Part shown: in pieces, positions 1-10,399 of the stretch | How the letters are laid out: every line of letters begins with the position of its first letter | Position numbering within the stretch: the first letter of the stretch is position 1 | NCBI GenBank assembly: GCA_950295325.1 | Contig: OX485806.1 | Coordinates: 36,272,001 to 36,336,000, forward strand | From: Polytrichum commune | Lineage: Eukaryota > Streptophyta > Polytrichopsida > Polytrichales > Polytrichaceae | DNA: 64,000 bases | Reading direction: 5' to 3' | Translations under genes and position numbers: made by a program | Notes under the pieces: generated by a model | What the model saw: only the letters and a program-made list of their open reading frames with translations | Told to the model about the DNA's origin: nothing | Databases searched by the model: none

Positions 1-470
1 GAATTAGATTACCTTCATCTCAAGGATTCTCTCCCTTCCGAATGTGAATTGTATTAAAATCAACCATTGACACTATCCTAAGGCAAAGTCGTTGTTTTTT
101 ATGGCACATTAAATCATAGGCTTGTTATTGAAATTGGTTGGTGGTTGATTAACCCTAGAGATGGCAAGTTATGCTACTTTTGCTCTTACAATGTAGTTGA
201 AAACGAGAGATGATTTATGTTGGAGCATTCCTCTGGAACTTCATTAGAGCTAGGTTTCTTGCCCTATTTCAAAATGTTGTAGTACTAGGCAAGCTCAAGT
301 CTTCCTTCGAATTGGGCCAACAACGATGATATTCGCCTTTATCTCACAGAGAGCCATTGCGCTCCTATACTCCATGTTATTAGCTTTTGTGCTACTATCT
401 TGATGTAATACTTCAAGTCCCATAAGCCTTTTGGCTTCTTGGATTTTGTGAGGCATCCTAGTTGGTTACT
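1..470 (+). pseudogene. 3' end of a decayed non-LTR retrotransposon (LINE type 2)
   Basis: This stretch aligns by eye with the 3' part of the LINE relic at about 16,735-17,185, sharing the pattern of a Cys-rich 'C-x2-C' tail region and the end of the reading frame near 'YLTES'. Translation in the forward direction gives recognisable but stop-ridden remnants such as LCYFCSYN. No polyA or target-site duplication is evident, and the 5' part lies outside the window. It is a fossil without coding capacity. Confidence 0.5.
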
Positions 471-559
471 AAATTTTCAACGTGTTTGCACAGTTGTTGA
501 TACTTAACCGTAGGCTAGTGCATGACCACATGTTATCATTACATGCTCCAACAACGTCC

Positions 560-1652
560 GGGTTTAGCCTACAAATTGGACCCATGCATACCATTGGTGG
601 GGCTTGGAAAGCCCTTCCAAGATGGAATAGCTTGGGTATATTGTGGTTCAACTCTCAACTCTACAAGACAATCAAGTATCAATACCTCACATACTTTGAC
701 GAAATAGAATCTTAGCTTCAACAATTTCTATAAAAAGTCATGTATTTTGTAAGAAAGTAGTTTTAATCATGAGATTCATAATTTATGAAGCTCATATAAG
801 GTAGATGAGGCTAGTCGGTTAGCTTCCTTAATCGAACACCTATTTTTGGCTTTTAATCAGTAGTAGATTCACCGTAATTTGGTGGATGGATAATACATGT
901 TGATTTAGCCGCCACCTTAATGATATTTGGGTTAGTCACCTTCGCAAAATTCAAACTACTCCCACCATGGGCTATAATTAGGAGTGCTACCCATTGAGCC
1001 CTAACACGCTTGATTATTATGGGCGAGATGGGCAAATCAAGAGGCTGCAACTTGGGCAAATTAGGAGGCGGCATGTGGTTATGAGGTGTTGACACAACTT
1101 GTACCATGGGCATTTTATAATGAAAAGCCAATTCGGCAACATTTTATCTTAGCCATGACCACTTTAGAGACATGACACAATCAATATTGGCATGAAACTT
1201 GGTTTTTAATTGGCAAATGACCCATGTAGAATCTACGCCGTCCACTTACATAACATTGAATGATGGAAGAGTTCCCCCCTATAACATCAAATTGGGATTC
1301 ATAGAATCTTTGATTCCAAAACCTAGATCAACACCTTCCTCAACTTTGATTTCAAGGATGTCAAATTCTTTGGTCATGATTTCGTAATTGCCAACATGCT
1401 CAAGCTTCTAATGCTCAAATCCATTGGCTGGAAGATTCCACATGGCCTCATCTACCTTAGAGTGAGCGTGTGGGACATACAATGGAACTAGCTAGTCCCC
1501 TCTAATTTAGGGATTGGCTACTTGATTTAGCACCCCTTTGTGCTAGCGTGTAGTGTACAACATGTGATCATGCTCCTTACTACTACAAACAATGAGGTTG
1601 CACTCATGTATGGAATACAATATGCACGGCATAGTGGCTATGTGGGCCCCGC
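560..1652. repeat. Dispersed repeat R1, copy A
   Basis: Segments of this tract recur at 28,518-30,045 (copy B), 32,868-33,040 (copy C) and 58,800-59,225 (copy D). Shared blocks include the stretch around 969-1,060 (also at 28,518), 1,060-1,497 (also at 29,597) and 1,480-1,652 (also at 32,868 and partly at 59,130). Translations on the minus strand are broken by stops, so the class of the parent element is unknown. No TIR or LTR boundary could be defined. Confidence 0.65.
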
Positions 1653-1664
1653 AAAACCCCCATC

Positions 1665-3726
1665 ATTTTTTATTTTTTTGAGACAAAAGGGCAACACAGC
1701 TAGTGCCAAGATGAATAAAACCAAGAAAAACATGCCCTCATCGAGGGGAGGCGGGGCCCCTCGGGCACGAGACACCACCACGTAAAAAGAAACAAACGAC
1801 CGACCACCACCAAGGACAACCCACCCAACCCACCAAGCCAAGGACCACCCCCAAACCACCCGGTCAACACCCAAGAGAGGGCTTGCCCATCTACCTAATT
1901 TGTCTTTTCCAATTCCACTCAATATGCAAATTGTGCCTTCTACAAACCACATTCCTAGCTCCCCCGGTTTTGTCTAAGCCTTGAAGCATGGCCGCCGTTG
2001 AGAAGGTGCTAATCTTAATTTGTTCAAAGACTCGTTGCCACGCCGTTTTGGCATAAATGATAAGCTCGTCCCAAATCCGTTGCTTGACCTTAGACTCATG
2101 CCATTGTTCATGGTTAAAGACTTTATAATTACGTTCGATCCAAATGGTCTAGAGTGTAGTGCCTCTAAGGAGGTGCCAAATTTTGATCATTTTGCCATTA
2201 TTTTTGGGAATTCTTTCCCCGAACAAAACTTGCTTCCAATTGAAGCTATCATAATTGCCCATTCTAACCCCGCAAAGTTCATGCATAATGAACGTGGCCC
2301 ATCTCCATGCCCGCCTCGCCTGGATGCAATCCCAAAATTTGTGTTTGACCGACTCACTAGTATTAGGGAGGCAAAACACACATTGCTTAGAGATTGAGGC
2401 CAGTGCAATGCGAGCCCTCCACTCATTGATGGCAACAACTTTGTGCCAAATTGACCACATAAACATGGCTTCTTTTCCGGACCGGAGCATATCCCATACT
2501 TGCGACCAATAGAACCTATAGTTACCCGGTAGGTAGCCTTGCCATTTATCTGCCACGCGAATGGTGTCCAGGTTCCTATTAATGATAGAGTCGCGACCAT
2601 CCTTAGTAGTGTAGTCAAGCAAATGACCTCCATCAATCCATTGCCATCGATCCGGGTCCCATCCGAGGGTGGCTAATTTGCCGTAGAAGAAAATTATTTC
2701 CTCTTTTTCTCCCGTCCTTTTTGGACCCTTGATTGGTGTGAATAATTTTCACCTTGTGAAAGAAACCCGCCATCTCTCCAAGGGAGTGTTCCCATTCCTT
2801 AAGGCAACGTGAGTGGGTGCTGACTGTGAAACATTGCACCAGGATAGGCAACGTAAGATTATGCCATTGCAAACATGCAGGTGCGAAATCCGTGTCACAT
2901 TGGAAAACAAAGTTTGGATATTTTTCACCATCAATGTAGAACCCGAGCCATTGTCCGGGATGGGCGGTGTCCTCGTTGGCGTCCAAGAGGTGGCGCCATT
3001 ATCTAGAGGTCTTATTAGTCAATTCCTCCTAGTCTCCCCAACTTCGTGTTTATGAGGCTAAATTTCTCTTGCGTTCTCTCCCAGTTAAGAAGGTTTTATT
3101 GTGTACTATCCCAGATGTCATTAACGCACCGAATTCTTTTGCGATAAAGGTGGATGCCTTTAGTGTAGGCGAACCCCTTATTGAGTAGTTCCACTCCATC
3201 CAATCACCAAATGTTTGAGTGCAATGATTCCATCCGGGTGTGAGGCGGGTATTGATAAAGTCCTTTAACCATAACCTTCCAGGCTTTACTAATATGGCCC
3301 CATACCTTGGATCATGGGAATCCTTGATGCAATTTGCTTGTAAACCAATCAAGGCTAACCTCCAGCTACGTCCTCTCTGTGGGTTGAACCTTGCCAATCA
3401 ATACCTAAGCATGAGTTGGAGGTTAGATTCGCCTGGTTCCATTGCCTTTACAATCCACTTGCACAGGAGACTAGTTTTAGCTGCCTCTGGGTCCACTAGT
3501 CCTAGACCACCATATTTCTTCTTTAAGCAACATTCTCTCCAACTTACTTTAGTTCGGGTAAGTTGCTCCTTCCTTGACCATTAGTAATTGCGAATTGCAC
3601 CTTTAATTTTGCTTAAGATTCTGTTACATCCTCCCCAAACTGTGATGAAGAACCAAATGATGGTTAGTAACACCTAATTTCATATTACTGCTCTGCCATC
3701 TAGTGAAAGTTTCATTGTACTCCAGT
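1665..3726 (-). mobile_element. 5'-truncated LINE (family Z), copy 1, with TSD
   Basis: The left end is the element's 3' end: a short T-rich run followed by TTTGAGACAAAAGG, the same 3' terminus as in copies at 4,305, 8,945 and 33,041. Candidate duplications flank it: AAAACCCCCATC at 1,653-1,664 and AAAACCCTCATC at 3,727-3,738 (one mismatch). The element is about 2.06 kb and encodes the end of a reverse-transcriptase protein on the minus strand. The same LINE occupies the same place in repeat R1 at 33,041, so the R1+LINE composite was copied after insertion. Confidence 0.75.
2149..3640 (-). pseudogene. LINE reverse transcriptase C-terminus plus zf-RVT, broken
   Basis: Reading from right to left, the translation begins with the post-RT motif GGLGLVDPEA (around 3,510), passes a tryptophan-rich linker, and ends in a zinc-binding zf-RVT region with WSIWHK, C-x2-C and H-x4-C signatures (KQCVFC, KHKFWDC) at about 2,300-2,480. 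The frame is broken several times between 2,620 and 3,400. In LINEs this region follows the polymerase domain; here only the tail survives because the element is 5'-truncated. It cannot make a functional polymerase. Confidence 0.75.
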
Positions 3727-3738
3727 AAAACCCTCATC

Positions 3739-4288
3739 GTCGCCGTGGCTCAGTCGCGATCGTTGACGTAGTGTGGCGATAGAATTGACGAGGAAAAGAA
3801 ATCATGCATTTGATTCTTAAAGCATTTGCTGTTGGCTTTTCAGCTGTCTGCCTGCTGTGTCAAAAAAAGAAGTAAAAACATCATGCATGGCAGCTTCAAT
3901 TGATGACAACATCCAGACATTCTGGAGCCTTAAATAGAATGATGGAATGCAATCTGGCGAGTTATGAGGGACCAGGGGCGTGTGCCAAACACATGGTGTG
4001 CCGACACAGACAGGGATTTAAAGCGTACCTCGATACCTAGTCCGGGGAGGGAGGTCTATACAAATATTAGCACATTTCCTACCTTTTATAAAGAGGTTCG
4101 GATTTTTTTTCTTCTTCTTTTTACTTGAAAGCTACCGAAAGCCAGTTCTTTCTTTCCTCGGCTAAATTCTTACATTTATCTTCACCATTTGGTAATTTTC
4201 TTAGTTTTTAAATTTTACTTCAGTATGTTTCCGAAGTTATGTATAGTAAGTTGGCTTTTTGTTTTTTATTTTATTTTACAAAAAATAA
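3739..4288. other. Noncoding spacer between two LINEs
   Basis: About 550 bases with no convincing reading frame or repeat. It becomes AT-rich toward the LINE insertion site at 4,289. Confidence 0.5.
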
Positions 4289-4304
4289 CTGGTGCTATGC
4301 TTTT

Positions 4305-5568
4305 TTTTTTTTTTTTTTTTTTTTGAGACAGAAGGCCAAACTGCCAACGCCAAAAAGGATACCACAAAAGAAAAAACACGCGCCCTCACAGAGGGGAGGC
4401 GGGCCCCTCGGACGCGTGAACACCGCCACGTAAAAAGAGAAAAGAACCGACCCCAACCAAGGACAACCCCCACCCCACCAACCAAGGACAACCCCCTACC
4501 CACCAAAACCCCCCGGGACCCAAACAAAGGGTCGCCTCCCTACCTACGTTGTCTCTTCCAATTCCAGTCCATGTGTAAATCCCGTCGACGACAAAGAACT
4601 CCCCGCGCGCCCCAAGTCTTGTCAAAGCCGCGCACCAATGCCTCTTTGGAGAAGCTGCTAATCTTAATGTGTTCCAACACCCTCTTCCAAGCCATCTTAG
4701 CGTAGATGATCAAAGCATCCCAAATTTGTTGTTTGACCTTAGATTCATGCCATTGTGTCTGGTTAAACACTTTGTCGTTCCGTTCAATCCAAATGGTCCA
4801 AAGGGTAATGCCCCTAAGAAGGTGCCAGATTTTAACCACTTTCCCGTATCTTTTGGGAATTCTTTCCCCGAACACCACTTGCTTCCAGTTGAAGCAGTCA
4901 TAATTACCGGACCTAACCCCACACATTTCGTGCATGATGTAAGTGGCCCATCTCCATGCCCGTCTAGCTTGGATACAGTCCCAAAATTTATGTTTAACCG
5001 ATTCACTGGTGTTAGGTAAGCAAAACACGCATTGCTTGGAAATAGCGACAGGAGCAATGCGTGCCCTCCACTCATTAACTGCCACTGCCTTATGCCAAAT
5101 TGACCAAATGAATGCGGCTTCCTTACCCGAGCGCATTGGATCCCACACTTGTGACCAGTAAAACTTGTAGTTCCCTGGAAGATAACCTTGCCATTTATCC
5201 GCCGCCCGCGTGGTGCCCGGGTTCCTATTAAGGATGTTGTCACGGCCATCCTTAGTAGTATAGTCAAGGAAGTGGCTCCCATCGATCCATCTCCACCTAT
5301 CCGGGTCCCACCCAAGGGTGGCAAGTTTGCCATAGAAGAAGATAACTTCCTCCCTTTTCCCCTCTCTCTTAGGCCCCCTATTCGTGTGAATAATCTTAAC
5401 TTTGTGAAAGAAACCTTCAAGTTCTCCCTGTGGGTTTTCCCATTCTCTAAGGCATCTCGAGTGCGTGCCCACCTTAAAGCATTGCACCGGTAAGGGAAGG
5501 GTTAAAGTTTTCCGTTGAAAGCACTCGGGGGAGAATTCCTCACCGCATCTAATCACAATGGCCGGGTC
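4305..5568 (-). mobile_element. Young 5'-truncated LINE (family Z), copy 2, with perfect TSD
   Basis: A perfect 16-bp duplication CTGGTGCTATGCTTTT lies at 4,289-4,304 and 5,569-5,584. Immediately inside the left copy is an uninterrupted T run (4,301-4,324, overlapping the duplication), which is the polyA tail of the minus-strand insertion. The 5' end is truncated within the protein-coding region. The intact duplication, long tail and intact reading frame suggest this is the youngest of the four copies. Confidence 0.92.
4540..5556 (-). CDS. LINE ORF2 C-terminal fragment with zf-RVT domain
   Basis: An uninterrupted frame of 338 codons covers nearly the whole truncated LINE. It has the zf-RVT signature of plant LINE ORF2 proteins near residues 120-190: WSIWHKAVAVNEWRARIAP, then KQCVFC and KHKFWDC, followed by a basic tail. 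The apparent N-terminal methionine is simply where the 5' truncation fell, so this is not a natural start and the polymerase catalytic part is absent. It is probably untranslated. Its intactness compared with copies 1 and 4 supports recent insertion. Confidence 0.7.
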   Translation of the reverse strand: MIRCGEEFSPECFQRKTLTLPLPVQCFKVGTHSRCLREWENPQGELEGFFHKVKIIHTNRGPKREGKREEVIFFYGKLATLGWDPDRWRWIDGSHFLDYTTKDGRDNILNRNPGTTRAADKWQGYLPGNYKFYWSQVWDPMRSGKEAAFIWSIWHKAVAVNEWRARIAPVAISKQCVFCLPNTSESVKHKFWDCIQARRAWRWATYIMHEMCGVRSGNYDCFNWKQVVFGERIPKRYGKVVKIWHLLRGITLWTIWIERNDKVFNQTQWHESKVKQQIWDALIIYAKMAWKRVLEHIKISSFSKEALVRGFDKTWGARGVLCRRRDLHMDWNWKRQRR

Positions 5569-5704
5569 CTGGTGCTATGCTTTTAAGGGGGTGAATATGT
5601 GTTCGAAGAAATCTCAAGTATCCATGGAAGGAGTTGAATCTTGGGCCAAGGATGTAGACTTTGAAAAATATATGAATCCAAAGAGGGTGAATCAATGAGT
5701 AGGG

Positions 5705-5915
5705 AGAACGGACCGCTAGTTACAAATGAACCGGTTGAGTTTGGGGAGATAACCGTTTCAAGTTCATGATTTCAGAAAAATTACCATTCATTTTAAAGGA
5801 AAGTATGGAATATACCTCGTATTAATAAAGGAAAATTGAAAGATCACAACATATAACCAATTGGACTTCGAAACACTAGGATTTTGACTGCTTGTGCCCA
5901 AAAATCTCCCTGGAC
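5705..5915. repeat. Dispersed repeat R3, copy 1
   Basis: Matches 24,975-25,180 by eye over about 200 bases, beginning with a GAACCGGTTGAGTT-like block and ending with TGCCCAAAAA(T/C)(C/T)TCCC. Class unknown. Confidence 0.55.
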
Positions 5916-7579
5916 ATTTTTTTACATTTTTTACAGGTTGCTTAGTACAACCCTAATCGGCCTAGTGACAACAGAACCAACCATAAATTAGCCTCCATGG
6001 TCTTTGGCCTTATGACTCTAATATTACCCTGGTAAAATTTTCCGCCCTATCCCTAATCCCTTTGGCTACTTACCTATAAAAACTTACTCTCGGTAAATAT
6101 CCCAAACTATGATGCCTCAACCAGCCATATTGCCAGTCTATTCTCCCTTGAACCGGTTGATTTCTAACCTTGTCAATTTTACATCGGTACTTCATCCCAA
6201 CCATTTCAAACTCGTTCAGAAATCTCCAAAAAAAATTTGCTAGCTCGTAACTTAACCTTGGTACTTCCTGTACATTGCCTGGACTAGGCTGATGATGGAT
6301 GAAGATTACTATTTATGCTCCAATGATAGATGAAGATTACTTTAATGTACCTCGAGTCTCATAGGGCATGGGGTTCATGGGGTCTAAATGTAGACTCATT
6401 TGTTGTGGATGGAATGGCTCCAGTAAGAACAAGTTCGGTTGATATTGAGGGTTGATTCATTCCAATTATACTCCATTAGGTGTATTCACGATTTTTGATG
6501 TCGTTTTAGAAGTGTTTAATTTTTTTTTTTTAAAACACATGAAGACCGTGGACTAGTTCTCTCCATTTTCACCTTCCTAATGGATGGGTTTACATAGAAA
6601 CTACGAATCCATGGCTCTCTCGTCCATTCAACAAAACCATCCTAAAATGGTAATTGGAGTCTCAAGGCCACTTTCAATAGTTGGTTTCACATTTGAATTA
6701 CCTTCAAACATCTAAAATGCTTTGGTGGGCGACATTCGAGATCGATCAACATACTTACTAGGGACATCTTATCAACATGGATGGATGAGAGGTACACTCA
6801 TATGCACCAATTTTCTCTTGCCATGTTAGTGTGTCTAGTAAAATTCTCTTCCCTATGAGTTTATGGTTAGTGCATTGTAGTTAGTTCAATCCTAGTTCTC
6901 ACTAAACATAATCAAAGTCTCTACTGCTACACTAGATTGTCCCATTAGTGTGAACCACATTCATTTCCCACCACGAGCAAATCTCTTGTTTAAGATTAAT
7001 GTGGGCCAGAAAGAATTATCTGTATGAAATTGATGTGAGTAACTATTTTATTTATTGCTACATGTATCCTTGAATTATGTTGTCATGAAACTATGTCCTT
7101 TTGGTGAAAAAAATCTCCATGACAACCAAAGGGAAGATCCAATTTAAGTCTTGAACCCACATCATTCCCACCCTAACCAAACAACTAGAGTGACCCTCAT
7201 TGATTTTCTCACATGTGGTTATAGGATAACTTAACCTAATTGTGGGGTCCAACATGTAAGAAAGATAAATTTCCAAATTATAAGGAGTTCTCAATGTTTT
7301 CACTTTCAGCTCTAATGGTTGCCATGAATCCTTACCCCCAATAAAGCCAGTTTGGTTTCCTAATACCTATTGAGGGCAATAGTGAGAAAAAGACTCTTCT
7401 ATAAGTGGATTTCTAATTCATCCCAAATTAAACTCATAAAAATAATTCATAGTCCTTGATCCAAATTTAGATATTACTTCATGAAAAATAGCAATCATAG
7501 CTCTAAACTACACTATATATTGTATTTAATGCCTTGAATTCTATTTGTCTTCCTCAACACTAGTTAATCATAAACAACT

Positions 7580-7860
7580 CGTGTTGTGTCACCAACACTC
7601 AATGTAAACCTAACATTATTTGTCATTCCTTGTAAAAGAAAATTAGGGCATTATAGATTTATAATGTTGCAATTAATGTCAATTACCAAGTGGTTTTTCA
7701 TCAAACTTTTTCAATCATCCATGACAATATTTCATTGCAGAAATGTTAAGATGCTAGACATACCAAACTTTGTTTCAACAACTGCCATGGATCTCATTCA
7801 AACGTCAACCATCCATAACAATTTTTGTAAACCTTTTCACAAAAGGTGTCATTAGAAAAG
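7580..7860. repeat. Dispersed repeat R2, copy 1
   Basis: Matches 23,985-24,245: both start at GTGTCACCAACACT, share ATCCATGACAATATTTCAT, and end near CCATAGTGACATA. Class unknown. Confidence 0.6.
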
Positions 7861-8556
7861 TTGCCATAGTGACATAAAATATCACTGTTTCCCCTCCCCG
7901 GAGAGAGGGAGAATTATTGTATACAAGTGTACCTCTCATTCATCTAACATAATAACTTGGAACTAGTATGCAGTCCAAAGGTTATTTTGTTTTGATTCAT
8001 TCGACACTGGAATTAGCTTCAAAGACCCTAAATATGTCTCATGAAAGTCATCTGAAATAAAATGACAACAAACCTATAGAGTGTCAAGGTTTTTGCATTG
8101 CATGGCTGAGAGGTACACAATACACTCATATACAATAATTCCCTTTGTCCCTTGGCTTGGGATTCATGGCATCTACATAAACTCATCCATTATGGATGAG
8201 AGGCGCTCAGTGTTAAAATAAAGCCCCCTCCAAATTGTGAGGCAATTTATTCCAATTCGACTTCACTAGACTAATCCGGATCTCTAACTTTATTTCTGGA
8301 GTTGAATCATGTTAAAAATGACATTTACAATTAGGTCTTATTTATTTATAAAATTCACTATATTTTCACCTTCACAATGGATGAGTTAACGTAGACACCA
8401 CGTAAACTATCCATTGTCTACTATTTATTGTTTATTGTTTATTTATTATTTACTGTCCATTATCTACTGTGAAATATTTACCATTTGCCATTGACTATTT
8501 TCTATTTTAGTGCATTTATGTTGGATGAATGTAATGTCTCTCTTCTACCTTAGTAG

Positions 8557-8686
8557 TTAATTAGGAAGGTGACTTCCTTCTAAGTCTAGATCTAGCTAGA
8601 AGATCTACAAAAGTAAACAAATTTGTGAACTTTTGTAGATCTTCTAGCTAGATCTAGACCTAGAAGGAAGTCACCTACCTAATTAA
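8557..8686. repeat. Near-perfect inverted repeat (58-bp arms, 14-bp loop)
   Basis: The left arm 8,557-8,614 and right arm 8,629-8,686 are complementary at 56 of 58 positions. The core contains CTAGATCTAGCTAGAAGATC and the outer ends are TTAATTAGG and its complement. It could be a small foldback MITE or a hairpin-forming transcript; no flanking duplication was clear. Confidence 0.85.
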
Positions 8687-8944
8687 AGATAAAACATTCT
8701 TTCACGGACTTCTTACATGACATTAAAGTGACACAACTCTTACACATGTAAGAATTGTGTTGCGGAGCTCAAAAATCGAGCGAAAGCTTAAAACTCCCAC
8801 ACAAATTTTTTTTGTGTCATGGCCTTGTGTCGAAGAGACCCCCTTTCCTTCTAGTGAAAGAACACTGACCCCAAGAGTTTCAAGTACTTGACTAGGCCGA
8901 TCACTTGGCAGGACGTCACCGGTTGACAGAAGGCCATAGGTATT

Positions 8945-9255
8945 TATTTATTTATTTTTGAGACAGAAGGTCAACCCAATCAACGTCAAAATGAATAAAA
9001 ACCAGAAGAAGACATGCGTCCTCACCGAGGAGAGACAAAACCCCTCGGGCGCGATACACCGCCACGTAATGGGAACCAAAAAACCAAACTACCAAGGACA
9101 ACCCCCAACGCCCACCAAGCCAAGGAACAACCCCCTTACCACTCACCAAGGTCACCCCCCAAAACCACCTGCCCTCACCCCAAGGCAAGGGAAAACCTCC
9201 TAGCTAGTACACCTTCTCCAGTTCCACTCATATGTAAATTTTGTCGCCTACACAA
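8945..9255 (-). mobile_element. Short 5'-truncated LINE (family Z), copy 3, with perfect TSD
   Basis: A 15-bp duplication AAGGCCATAGGTATT lies at 8,930-8,944 and 9,256-9,270. The 3' end carries TTTGAGACAGAAGG next to a (TATT)n tail rather than pure T, and only about 300 bases of the LINE 3' region are present. The insertion landed inside the reading frame described at 9,271-9,667 and separates it from its last codons. Confidence 0.9.
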
Positions 9256-9270
9256 AAGGCCATAGGTATT

Positions 9271-9667
9271 CAGGGGACCCCAATTTGGCCGCACTTGATC
9301 TGCTTACATCTGGCATGGAAGCTAGAAAGTCCTGTGCCAAATCAGGAGGCACTGGGTGATGAATGTGTACGCCTACAGCTCCTCTTGCCTGTATATTGAG
9401 TTGATGAACTGCCGGAGCTGCTGCACGGGCGGCGATCACGTTGCCATTGTCTGCAACTCCGCGAACGCCTGCAGCTCGAACTGCTGGAGCTGCTGCACGG
9501 GCGGCGATCACGTTGCCAATGTCTACAACTTCGCGAGCGCCTGTAGCTTGAACTGCTGGAGCTGCTGCACGAGCGGCGTTGATGTTGCCATTGTCTGCAC
9601 CTCCGCAATCTACGATATTTTCATCCTCACCTCCTCTTGCCTCTTCTGCATCCATATTTTGATCCAT
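9271..9667 (-). CDS. Ala-rich repeat protein interrupted by LINE
   Basis: From an ATG at 9,667 the frame reads MDQNMDAEEARGG and then three repeats of about 23-24 residues containing GNVIAARAAAPAV, ending with LGSPEYLWP at the LINE boundary. If the LINE and one duplication are removed, the frame continues a few codons to a stop near 8,917. Upstream of the ATG on the minus strand there is a good splice acceptor (CATGCAG, about 9,690-9,705), suggesting a 5' exon. Function is unknown; low-complexity alanine repeats give no domain. It may belong to the same transcription unit as the tandem array at 10,400-12,610, which is read in the same direction. Confidence 0.4.
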
Positions 9668-10114
9668 GCTCGATGATCAACGTCGGCGCTGCTGGTGACC
9701 TGCATGAGCGACATGAAAATCAGTAATATTTCACCTACTCAATCGCAGATCATTTCAAGCACTCTACAAGAGTGAAGATGTCTATTGTGTAGTTCGAGGG
9801 CACAATTAGAATTGTGGTTGCTATTGGAAACGAGCTCATAAAAGCGACATGACAACTCGAACAAGGAGATTCAGCTCCACCCAATTCACGGTGCGATCGG
9901 ATACTCGTCTCAGTGGTCTCACCTCGACATACACAACACAATACCTGGCGGCTCGATCACCCAAACTTACCAGGCAACACAACCAACTGCCTCACCTACG
10001 ATCACTCTCCACCAACACAAATTTCTCGCACCACCACTCAAATTTGAGACAGTCTCGCATTCACCAGTTAATCATCAGCCTATTGAATGTGTTCCTCGCT
10101 ACGTCAAAGATTAC

Positions 10115-10218
10115 GGGGAGAGGACCCCAGCAGTTACTGATGGGAGAGGAGACCAGGGAGAGGACCCCAGCAGTTAATGAAGGGAGAGGAGACCAGGGAG
10201 AGGAGACCCAAACAGTAA
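10115..10218. repeat. Short tandem repeat, 40-bp period, about 2.5 copies
   Basis: Blocks starting AGGACCCCAGCAGTTA recur at 10,121 and 10,161, with a degenerate third at 10,201. It lies between the tandem array and the Ala-rich frame. Confidence 0.7.
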
Positions 10219-10399
10219 CTGATTGCACGCGACTGAAGATCATGCCTCGGTGTCTGTGTCGATGTTTGTTATATATTCGTCGAGGGGACGTCCTGTAGCG
10301 CGATGACATCAGCTTTTCTTCTTAGGCCGTCGCGATTCTCCCATCCCAGAAATTCACTGATTAAACTTAGACTTGCAAATTCAGACTAAATCCTGACGA

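Larger units (their letters stand above)
5585..8556. other. Noncoding tract with fragments of dispersed repeats
   Basis: No reading frame here looks coding. The tract contains one copy each of repeats R3 (5,705-5,915) and R2 (7,580-7,860). Around 6,340-6,480 and 8,150-8,280 there are loosely similar passages about hats of 'cat(g)gatgagagg', suggesting an old duplication. Confidence 0.45.

Noticed and set aside
469-715. Short open frames on both strands
   Set aside because: They fall in dispersed repeat R1 and have no domain or conservation between copies.
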